Assembly (NCBI GenBank): GCA_950097015.1
Contig: CATNEN010000038.1
Location: 23,883,001 to 23,947,000, forward strand
Length of the DNA stretch: 64,000 nucleotides
Source: Macrostomum hystrix
Taxonomy: Eukaryota; Platyhelminthes; Macrostomidae
Reading direction: 5' to 3'
Positions 12,401 to 20,753 of the stretch are shown one piece after another (position 1 is the first letter of the stretch; the number at the start of each line of letters is the position of its first letter). Position numbers and translations under genes: made by a program. The notes beneath the pieces were generated by a model that worked only from the letters and a program-made list of their open reading frames with translations, was not told the origin of the DNA and did not search any database.

Positions 12401-13310
12401 AAAGATCTTGGGATTCTAGATGGGATCTACAAAGATCTTTGGATTCTAGATGAGATATCCAAAGATCTCTTGGGATTCTAGATGGGATATCCAAAGATCT
12501 TGGGATTCTAGATGGGATCTACAAAGATCTTTGGATTCTAGATGAGATATCCAAAGATCTCTTGGGATTCTAGATGGGATATCCAAAGATCTCTTGGGAT
12601 TCTAGATGGGATATCCAAAGATCTCTTGGGATTCTAGATGGGATATCCAAAGATCTCTTGGGATTCTAGATTGGATATCAGAAGATCTTGGGATTCTAGA
12701 TGTGACATACAAAGATCTTTGGATTCTGGATATCCAAAGATCTTTGGATTCTAGATGGGATATCCAAAGATCTCTTGGGATTCTAGATGGACAAGCAAAG
12801 ATCTTGGGATTCTAGATGGGATATCCAAGGATCTTGGGATTCTAGATGTATATCGAAATAATTAAGTCTTAGGATTCTAGATGGGATGTCCAAGGATCTT
12901 GGGATTCTAGATGTATATCGAAATAATTAAGTCTTAGGATTCTAGATGGGATGTCCAAGGATCTTGGGATTCTAGATGTATATCGAAATAATTAAGTCTT
13001 AGGATTCTAGATGGGATGTCCAAGGATCTTGGGATTCTAGATGTATATCGAAATAATTAAGTCTTAGGATTCTAGATGGGATGTCCAAGGATCTTGGGAT
13101 TCTAGATGTATATCGAAATAATTAAGTCTTAGGATTCTAGATGGGATGTCCAAAAGGTCCTTAGGATAAGAGACTAGAGGCAATGATCATTTTTTTAGTG
13201 TATTTTAAGTAGCAAAATTTAATTAAGCAAAAGTAAGAAAACGAAAGAAAGGGAAATATCTTACCGAAAAGTAGAATTACAACGAGCATCCTACTTGTCT
13301 GTGATCCCAT
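3403..13310 (-). CDS. Nicotinic acetylcholine receptor alpha-type subunit (9 exons, 518 aa)
   Basis: Exons, 5' to 3' on the minus strand: 13310-13265, 9509-9346, 7674-7630, 7558-7449, 6764-6584, 6306-5740, 4994-4740, 4319-4241 and 3512-3403. All junctions are GT-AG and phases agree. The product is a cation-selective Cys-loop ligand-gated channel subunit. Exon 1 encodes a signal peptide ([15 protein letters not shown]). The extracellular domain has LTWDP and the 13-residue Cys loop [15 protein letters not shown]. Loop C holds the vicinal cysteines [11 protein letters not shown], which define alpha subunits. Exon 6 encodes M1 to M3; M2 begins [16 protein letters not shown], with Glu at -1' and Leu at 9', both expected of a cation channel. 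Exon 7 encodes the disordered cytoplasmic loop and MA helix; exons 8-9 encode M4 and the tail [12 protein letters not shown]. Length is normal for the family. Intron 1 is 3.7 kb and is mostly satellite. Subtype cannot be assigned by eye. Confidence 0.93.
3598..4140. repeat. 16-bp minisatellite in nAChR intron 8
   Basis: About 34 copies of GAGATGAGACACGGGA by span over period, with variants such as ACACCAGAGA and GGCAGGGTAGGGAT that recur as a block. It fills most of the 3513-4240 intron. The same unit recurs at 20030-20645. Confidence 0.95.
4400..4700. repeat. Two diverged ~150-bp direct copies in nAChR intron 7
   Basis: The blocks near 4420-4540 and 4570-4690 share, in order, a CACAACAC stretch, GCCAGCCAA with AAATTTAGA, and CTTGAAAT followed by GATTGGCT. 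Within each copy the ends are imperfectly inverted (AGCCAATAAAATTT against AAATTCGATTGGCT), so they could be short inverted-repeat elements or a simple tandem duplication. Confidence 0.6.
5036..5720. repeat. Minisatellite in nAChR intron 6
   Basis: Tandem units built on TCCGTGTCTAACAGGTGAAC (about 21 bp) with an inserted shorter module ATCAGGTGAAC, giving irregular higher-order blocks. It fills nearly all of the 4995-5739 intron and ends about 20 bp from the exon. Confidence 0.94.
6350..6560. repeat. 19-bp minisatellite in nAChR intron 5
   Basis: Diverged tandem copies of TTTGGAGTGGGGTGGGTG, G-rich on the + strand. It occupies the 6307-6583 intron. Confidence 0.9.
6903..7128. repeat. 19-bp minisatellite in nAChR intron 4
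   Basis: About eleven copies of GCTAAGGAGTGAGGTGGGT, clearly related to the array of the next intron (6350-6560), in the same orientation. Confidence 0.92.
7706..8060. repeat. 21-bp minisatellite in nAChR intron 2
   Basis: About sixteen copies built on AATCTGACTGGAATCTACAG, alternating with a GACAGGAAT variant in a two-unit pattern. It starts about 30 bp upstream of exon 3. Confidence 0.94.
8430..8700 (+). mobile_element. tRNA-derived SINE, family B
   Basis: Shows a pol III B-box-like GGTTCGATTCCC (8468-8480), then the family body TTTGTGTCCTTTACCAAGACAC, CTCTGCATTGCTTCAGTT and the tail palindrome CAGTCCATGGACTG. The same body occurs at 22640, 38085, 51930 and 63215. It lies in nAChR intron 2, antisense to the gene. 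Confidence 0.72.
9845..10895. repeat. ~20-bp minisatellite with ~80-bp higher order, nAChR intron 1
   Basis: More than fifty copies of TTTGAGTCGTTAGAGAAGC or variants. From about 10221, a variant containing AAGCTTGAGCAGTTAGAAAAG returns about every 80 bp, so groups of four units were amplified together. A relic in the opposite orientation lies at 18490-18560. Confidence 0.95.
11236..13165. repeat. 30-32 bp minisatellite, switching to 65-bp units, nAChR intron 1
   Basis: About fifty copies of a 32-bp unit (30 bp when a CT is missing) containing GGGATTCTAGATGGGATATC followed by CAAAGATCTCTT. Each unit carries three 6-bp palindromes: TCTAGA, GATATC and AGATCT. From about 12825 the array changes to about five near-identical 65-bp units that include ATGTATATCGAAATAATTAA. 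The array ends about 100 bp from exon 1. Confidence 0.96.
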
Positions 13311-13789
13311 TTCAACGTAATTAAAACTTCGCTATAGAATCGCGCTAACTGTGCATTAAGCATAGTGTCATTTTGGCCTTCTTAATTCCCAACTTTCTAA
13401 TGAAGCGGATTCGTAAATATTAATATATGCACAAGCGTTGACTAAGCGACACTTTTTTCAAATGAACGGATACACTAAAACCAAATTTAAACGTCTCAAC
13501 ATTATGTAGACCCGAGGCGAGAAACGATTGGTCCTCTCAGAAACAGTTTTTTTCTCATTTTGGAAGATGCTCTCCGATTGGCCAACTGACCAGGAGTTTG
13601 ATGGAACTTTTGAAATCTTCTCAACCACTGTACGGCCGGTACATGATTCTTCTGATATAGAAATATAGAAAGTTAGTGCTAGGAAAATTGATCCACCAAA
13701 AACTTATTAGTAAAAAATCTTTAAAAAATACGATTACACAATCATACAATTGGAGAGAAGCGACCAAATAACAGCTAAAGCGAGAGAGG
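13311..13789. promoter_or_regulatory. Upstream region of the nAChR gene, putative promoter
   Basis: Non-repetitive flank upstream of the nAChR start codon, read on the minus strand. Two CCAAT boxes appear (as ATTGG on the + strand, at 13527 and 13577). No TATA box is obvious. The promoter role is inferred from position only. Confidence 0.25.
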
Positions 13790-14345
13790 AAAGAAGAGCC
13801 GGGAGAATAGTAAAAGAGAGAAGAGGTGACAGGAGAGGAGAGTAGAAGTCAGAGGAGAGGAGAGGAAAGGTGAGAAGAGGAAAGAGAAGAGGAGAGGAGA
13901 GGTGAGAAGAGGTTGTAGGAGAGGAGAGGTGAGAAGAGGTGGTAGGACAGGAGAGGTGAGAAGAGGTGGTAGGACAGGAGAGGTGAGAAGAGGTGGTAGG
14001 ACATGAGAAGTGAGAAGAGGTGGTAGGACATGAGAAGTGAGAAGAGGTGGTAGGATAGGAGAGGTGAGAAGAGGTGGTAGGACATGAGAAGTGAGAAGAG
14101 GTGGTAGGACATGAGAAGTGAGAAGAGGTGGTAGGACATGAGAAGTGAGAAGAGGTGGTAGGACATGAGAAGTGAGAAGAGGTGGTAGGATAGGAGAGGT
14201 GAGAAGAGGTGGTAGGACATGAGAAGTGAGAAGAGGTGGTAGGATAGGAGAAGTGAGAAGAGGTGGTAGGATAGGAGAGGTGAGAAGAGATGGACAGGAG
14301 AGGTGGGAGGACAGGATCGAGGCGAGAATAGGTAAGAGGAGAGGA
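13790..14345. repeat. 27-bp purine-rich minisatellite upstream of nAChR
   Basis: About twenty copies of GGTGGTAGGACATGAGAAGT plus GAGAAGA, with degenerate AGGAGAGG copies on both edges. The period is a multiple of 3, so several frames stay open. Confidence 0.94.
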
Positions 14346-15800
14346 GAGAAGATATGGGTGGAGAGATTAGAGAGCGAAAAGGTAAGTAGCAGTGGCCGTG
14401 GCGACTGTGTCAATTTTTTCGCGTCAACCAAAAAATTCGCGTTTAGTCCCATCCCTAAGTTTAAAAAAAAATACGTTAAGACTTAAAACTCAATTTTGCT
14501 TCAAGGTTCTTCAACGAGGTTTCTCTAGTTACGGAATAGTTTGCTAAGGCAAATAAAAATATTTATTGCTTTTTTTAACTCATTAGTAACCGCGTGCCCC
14601 GAACCAGACTGAAGACTCGCTCAACTTCAGCGTTTCCCGTGTGGAAGAACGAGTAGCGCCCTGACGAGTACGATTACCAGCCTTGGATAGTCTCCCAAAA
14701 CTCGATGACATTTGACGACTCCGGAATCTGTCTGGTGTAGACGCGCCTCAACTTCCAGGCTGCCAATCTCCGTGTCAGCGGAAGCGAATGACATTTCCGC
14801 CGCGAAGGTTGTAACCCACTTAACAAAGGACGAAAGCATTATAAGTAGCATTTTGTTTTTTCCCGTTCTCCATCGCACTTAGTTTTCGCGTTTGACGCGC
14901 ATTCGCGTCATGCCACAGCCACTGGTAAGTAGAGAAAGGTGAAAGAACAGTCGATAGAAAAGATCACATGAGAAATGAGGAATACTTCGCAAGAGGAGAA
15001 CTGCAGTACTATATTCAGTTTTTTCGTTCTCCATTCTTCTACAGCAAGCTGCCATACTCTTGTTTAGAAGAGTTCTATCTAAGCGAGTTATAAATTTAAA
15101 GCATTAATTCATTTTAATAATTACCCTCTGTCCTCGGAAGCCAATCAAGTGTCATTTATCACCGGTCTGCGGGAGGCTAGTCTCCCAGTTGACAAAGTGG
15201 GTTCTTGTTAAAATGGATGCAATTGCAAGCACTGAGCCGACGGATAATTTTCAGAACTCCATCCGATAACGTTAATACGTAGTATACTTATATATAATCC
15301 CAAATGGATTGGTTAAAGCATTAAGTGGAATACAAGTATAGCGTAAAAAATAAATTTTAACCAAGCCATCCTCATGTGTGCAAGTAAGGAAAAAAACTAA
15401 CTTTTTCTCCAATTCCTGTCAGGTCTGTTAGTGTTGGCATTTGGATTATCGATGGCTTGTGTTTTATTTTGCTGTACTTATTTTGAACGTTTCATTTTAC
15501 GATTAGACGACAGTTCCATAGTCTGTTAAAAGCAGGCTTATATAGTATGGGGATATTATTAGCAATGAGGATGACACTTAAAGAAACATATGAGATTAGT
15601 CAGTAACAAATGATTCTAATGCAGGAGCTACAAATGAAGAAAAAGAAGTCTCATTTCATTTTATCTGCCCGCAAAAAGCAAATAAAAAAATTCAAGGGAA
15701 ATTAATTAAATATTCTTTTAATTTTAAACTCATAGCAGTCAACACGAATCAAGTTGTGGTTTGACTAACGAGTTTAAATGTATTTAAAAACCTTTAACAA
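14346..15800. other. Intergenic sequence, no gene recognised
   Basis: Non-repetitive DNA between two satellites. A minus-strand open frame (14627-14878, 83 codons) has no recognisable domain. On the + strand, ATGCCACAGCCACTG is followed directly by GTAAGTAG at 14925, which could be a first coding exon with a donor, but no matching acceptor was found. Nothing here is called a gene. Confidence 0.3.
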
Positions 15801-15804
15801 AATG

Positions 15805-17440
15805 ATTCTTTGATTGGACTGTTTTAAAGAGGCCGCTATCAAAGACTCAATCAGCGACTTTCTGATTGGACTGTTTTAAAGAGACCGCTATCAAAGACTC
15901 AATCAGCGACTCTCTGATTGGACTGTTTTAAAGAGGCCGCTATCAAAGACCCAATCAGCGACTTTCTGATTGGACTGTTTTAAAGAGACCGCTATCAAAG
16001 ACTCAATCAACGACTCTCTGATTGGACTGTTTTAAAGAGGCCGCTATCAAAGACTCAATCAGCGACTCTCTGATTGGACTGTTTTAAAGAGGCCGCTATC
16101 AAAGACCCAATCAGCGACTCTGATTGGACTGTTTTAAAGAGACCGCTATCAAAGACTCAATCAGCGACTCTCTGATTGGACTGTTTTAAAGAGGCCGCTA
16201 TCAAAGACCCAATCAGCGACTCTCTGATTGGACTGTTTTAAAGAGGCCGCTATCAAAGACTCAATCAGCGACTCTCTGATTGGGCTATTTTAAAGAGGCC
16301 GCTATCAAAGACTCAATCAGCGACTCTCTGATTGGGCTATTTTAAAGAGGCCGCTATCAAAGACTCAATCATCAACTCTCTGATTGGACTGTTTTAAAGA
16401 GACTGCTATCAAAGACTCAATCAGCGACTCTCTGATTGGACTGTTTTAAAGAGACCGCTATCAAAGACTCAATCAACGACTCTCTGATTGGACTGTTTTA
16501 AAGAGGCCGCTATCAAAGACTCAATTAGCGACTCTCTGATTGGACTGTTTTAAAGAGGCCGCTATCAAAGACCCAATCAGCGACTCTGATTGGACTGTTT
16601 TAAAGAGACCGCTATCAAAGACTCAATCAGCGACTCTCTGATTGGACTGTTTTAAAGAGGCCGCTATCAAAGACCCAATCAGCGACTCTCTGATTGGACT
16701 GTTTTAAAGAGGCCGCTATCAAAGACTCAATCAGCGACTCTCTGATTGGGCTATTTTAAAGAGGCCGCTATCAAAGACTCAATCAGCGACTCTCTGATTG
16801 GGCTATTTTAAAGAGGCCGCTATCAAAGACTCAATCATCAACTCTCTGATTGGACTGTTTTAAAGAGACCGCTATCAAAGACTCAATCAGCGACTCTCTG
16901 ATTGGACTGTTTTAAAGAGACCGCTATCAAAGACTCAATCAGCGACTCTCTGATTGGACTGTTTTAAAGAGACCGCTATCAAAGACTCAATCAGCGACTC
17001 TCTGATTGGACTGTTTTAAAGAGGCCGCTATCAAAGACTCAATCAGCGACTCTCTGATTGGACTGTTTTAAAGAGGCCGCTATCAAAGACTCAATCAGCG
17101 ACTCTCTGATTGGACTGTTTTAAAGAGGCCGCTATCAAAGACTCAATCAGCGACTCTCTGATTGGACTGTTTTAAAGAGACCGCTATCAAAGACTCAATC
17201 AGCGACTCTCTGATTGGACTGTTTTAAAGAGGCCGCTATCAAAGACTCAATCAGCGACTCTCTGATTTGACTGTTTTAAAGAGACCGCTATCAAAGACTC
17301 AATCAGCGACTCTCTGATTGGACTGTTTTAAAGAGGCCGCTATCAAGGACTCAATCAGCGATGCCCTGATTGGACAGCTTCAAAAGGCCGCGATCCTCAA
17401 TCAGCGACTCTCTGATTGGACTGTTTTAAAGAGGCCGTTT
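15805..17440. repeat. 52-bp minisatellite with 466-bp higher-order repeat
   Basis: About 31 copies of a 52-bp unit starting TGATTGGACTGTTTTAAAGA and ending AATCAGCGACTCTC. The junction forms a small stem, CAATCAG / CTGATTG. A 50-bp short copy recurs at 16111 and 16577, and a variant ending ATCATCAACTC recurs at 16371 and 16837. Both pairs are 466 bp apart, showing block duplication of nine units. On the minus strand each unit gives TCCAATCAG, a good CCAAT box. Confidence 0.96.
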
Positions 17441-17609
17441 TTCTTAATCATGGATTCTCTCATCTGACAGACTGCTTTGAACTGTTTGAAGGCCGCTTTT
17501 AAAGACTAAGTTAACGATTCTGAAGATGTAATTTGCGCAGTCTATTAAGCATCCAGAAACCAATAGTTAGCAGTTCAGTAAATGCCTTAATTACCGTTGA
17601 TAATTTAAG

Positions 17610-18702
17610 CTAATTTCGACTGTCTTCATAAAAATCTTCAGCAATGTCGGAATCGCTGTCACTGTCACTACCATCCAAATGATCTGCTTCCTCATCATCA
17701 TAGTCGGCGTCATCTGCGTAGATACTCCGACACTGAGCGGCAACGGCGGCCTCTGTGGCAGCAGCATAGGCCCGGTATTCGGCCATAGAGATACCGGTCC
17801 TATTTAGAAACTGGAGCAGATTTTCCGAGAAACAATCACAGCCAGCCACACTGCGAGCATTGAACTGGCGCTTCGGTTGGCGCGATAGTCGGCCAGTTTT
17901 AATCATAATCTCTCGCCTAGCAACCACTTCGGCATAGTCTAGCAGCCAAACAGCCGGCATGAAAGCTAGAACTTCGACAGAGAAGCCGCACTTTTTTACT
18001 AAATAGTTGGCAATGATATTTAGCTCAACCAAGTCGCGTGTTAGATAATCCGGTTCAGATTCCAACAGTTTCACGCAATCCGATCGACTATGAAACTGTG
18101 TATAAAACTGCAACCTCCGCTGCAACTGGTCCAATTGGTCTGCATCTCGGCTCAGTCTGCGACAGACAGACGGCCCGACTCTACTCAAAAAATATATCGG
18201 CTTGGCAATGCCTAACTGTAATAGCTGCATAGCAGCCTCTTGAAGATTGTCGATCGACTGTTCGTCTGTTACACCGAGTACGGCTGCTTGCGACGGTCCA
18301 AAGACAACATTGCGAATGTCGATACTGCTGTTAGCTTTGATTCTGTTGCTTTTCTTGCTTGATCTAGGAGCAGCACGTACAGTTGTGAGCGGGGCGCCTA
18401 GGAGAATGTGTGTGGGGTTCTATGGTACATTAATTGCACAAAACTGAGATTAAATCAGAACCGTAAAAATTGGCGTTTTAAAATCTATTCACAGGCATTT
18501 AAAAGACTCAAACGCTTCTCTAACGACTGAAAGGCCTCTTTAACGACTCAAACGCTTTTCAAATAGTCAAAAACAAGAATGACAACATACCAGAATGCGC
18601 GATGAAACTACTATTAGCGGCCCGCAATAAGCTGCTAGCAGTACATGCCGGTATCAGCGACTTAAAGATTCGCCCAAGTGGACGAAAATGATTACAGACA
18701 AA
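17610..18702 (-). CDS. mTERF-family mitochondrial protein, MTERF4-like (2 exons, 299 codons visible)
   Basis: Exons 18702-18591 and 18397-17610 join in phase 1 (donor CTG|GTATGT, acceptor TCCTAG|GC). The first exon follows a TTTATATTCCAG acceptor, in phase 0, with no in-frame ATG before a TAA upstream. The N-terminus (FVCNHFRPLGRIFKSL) is basic and lacks acids, as a mitochondrial presequence would. The body has helical repeats resembling mTERF motifs, for example LVKKCGFSVEVLAFMP and VARREIMIKTGRL. A conserved-looking EYRAYAA is followed by a long Asp/Glu-rich tail (DGSDSDSDSDIAED). MTERF4 also ends in an acidic tail and works with NSUN4 in mitoribosome assembly. The family call rests on repeat pattern and tail; a profile search would settle it. 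The start codon must lie in an unseen 5' exon or a trans-spliced leader. Confidence 0.6.
18490..18560 (-). repeat. Relic of the 9845-10895 satellite, inverted
   Basis: Three degenerate copies of AACGCTTCTCTAACGACT, the reverse complement of the nAChR intron 1 unit, lie in the single visible intron of the mTERF-like gene. Confidence 0.75.
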
Positions 18703-18776
18703 CTGGAATATAAATTAAATAGGTTTTCAATAAACTTTCTAACTAACCAGTCACAATTTTTACCACCTGCGTCTCG

Positions 18777-18816
18777 ACCTTAAACTATGTTATAGATCTA
18801 TAACATAGTTTAAGGT
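18777..18816. repeat. Perfect 40-bp palindrome
   Basis: Twenty bases starting ACCTTAAACTATG are followed directly by their exact reverse complement, with the centre at AGA|TCT between 18796 and 18797. There is no spacer. It sits about 75 bp upstream of the first visible exon of the mTERF-like gene. Confidence 0.97.
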
Positions 18817-18884
18817 AGAAAACAACATACATAAATCATACGATGTACATCTTATAAATCGTTAGATCTATAATTATTTTAACG

Positions 18885-19400
18885 AGCGAACAGGGATTTT
18901 GACAGATTGTTATTTTGGAGCAATCAGGGATTTTAGGATATTGTAATTGTAGAGCGAACAGGGATTTTGACAGATTGTTATTGTAGAGCGAACAGGGATT
19001 TTGACAGATTGTTATTGTAGAGCGAACAGGGATTTTGACAGATTGTAATTGTAGAGCGAACAGGTATTTTGACAGATTGTTATTGTAGAGCGAACAGGGA
19101 TTTTGACAGATTGTTATTGTAGAGCGAACAGGGATTTTGACAGATTGTAATTGTAGAGCGAACAGGTATTTTGACAGATTGTTATTGTAGAGCGAACAGG
19201 TATTTTGACAGATTGTTATTGTAGAGCGAACAGGTATTTTGACAGATTGTTATTGTAGAGCGAACAGGTATTTTGACAGATTGTTATTGTAGAGCGAACA
19301 GGGACTTTGATACGAGTATTGTAGAGCGAACAGGGATTTTGATATTGTAGAGCGAACAGGGATTTTGATATTGTAGAGCGAACAGGGATTTTAGGAGATC
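18885..19400. repeat. 34-bp minisatellite
   Basis: About fifteen copies of a 34-bp unit containing GAGCGAACAGGGATTTTGAC then AGATTGTTATTGT. GGGATTTT / GGTATTTT variants are clustered, and the final copies are shortened. Confidence 0.94.
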
Positions 19401-20029
19401 GTCATAGACAATATTTATTTAGTTTTTTTCTGTATTTACTTTTAATGTTCACTAACCAATTTTTTAATTAGCAAGTTTATAATTGAGTAGATGCCAATGT
19501 TAAAGAAAACCTGAACTTATTTTTGTTACGGAAAGCATCATAATGTCATTGTATTTTTCATCTTTCAAGTAGTTTTATAATCAACAAGTCGAACGCAACA
19601 CAAACTCTATTGAACTAAAACTACGAGTATATAGGACTGACTAAATAATGTAAACAAAATGAAATGCTGATTATGTTCAGAGTTTTTTAATAAATGATAA
19701 CGCTTTTTTCAAACCAAAATAGCAGTCAAACAAACCTAAAACACACAAGACACAACTGCAAGAATGTTTACGTTTAACTAAAATGAGTAATATTATTATA
19801 AAAACTACTAAATTTAGAAGCAATTGACAAAAAATTAATAATGGCGTCTACAAGATATCTGTAGCTACTTTTGTACAGAAGTAGCAAACACATTTTATTG
19901 GTAGAGGTTGTCTAAGAAAATAAATAATAATGTTTTCCGATTTCACATAAAACTCCATGATCTGGTTTGGCCTAACACAGAACAGAGGTCGGCTAATTCA
20001 TAGTCTTTGCGGGGTCAAATTGAATAACG
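19401..20029. other. AT-rich intergenic sequence
   Basis: Unique AT-rich DNA between two satellites, upstream of the mTERF-like gene and downstream of AARS2. No exon, RNA gene or repeat seen. Confidence 0.4.
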
Positions 20030-20645
20030 AGATGAGACACGGGAGAGATGAGACAGGGGAGAGATGATACAGGGGAGAGATGAGACGGGGGAGAGATGAG
20101 ACACGGGAGAGATGAGCCAGGGGAGAGATGAGACACGGGAGAGATGAGCCAGGGGAGAGATGAGCCAGGGGAGAGATGAGACACGGGAGAGATGATACAG
20201 GGGAGAGATGAGACGGGGGAGAGATGAGACACGGGAGAGATGAGCCAGGGGAGAGATGAGCCAGGGGAGAGATGAGACACGGGAGAGATAAGACAGGGGA
20301 GAGATGAGACACGGGAGAGATAAGACAGGGGAGAGATGATACAGAGAAGAGATGAGACAGGCGAGAGATGAGACACGGGAGAGATGAGCCAGGGGAGAGA
20401 TGAGACAGGGGAGAGATGAGACAGGGGAGAGATGAGACACGCGAGAGATAAGACAGGGGAGAGATGAGACAGGGAAGAGATGAGACAAGGGAGAGATGAG
20501 CCAGGGGAGAGATGAGACAGGGGAGAGATGAGAAAGGGGAGAGATGAGACACGCGAGAGATAAGACAGGGGAGAGATGAGACACGGGAGAGTTGAGACGG
20601 ATGGATAACACAGGGGTGAGGTGAGACGGGGAATAGGTGAGACAT
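20030..20645. repeat. 16-bp minisatellite downstream of AARS2
   Basis: About 38 copies of GAGATGAGACACGGGA with AGACAGGGG and AGCCAGGGG variants, the same family and orientation as 3598-4140. All three minus frames stay open across it because the repeat contains no stop, which yields false ORFs of over 200 codons. Confidence 0.95.
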
Positions 20646-20753
20646 GGGAGATAAAAAGTGAAGAGCATGTGCTGAAATGGGCCACCCGAGACAAGGTTAG
20701 TGAACTTTATACATCATAATCCGTCCATACTGCCCCTGGTTTAGCGTCGGGAC

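Noticed and set aside
14627-14878. 83-codon minus-strand frame as a small gene
   Set aside because: No recognisable motif, no flanking splice or regulatory evidence, and length within chance expectation.
19993-20694. Three overlapping minus-strand frames of over 200 codons
   Set aside because: They are three frames of the same 16-bp satellite, which lacks stops on that strand.
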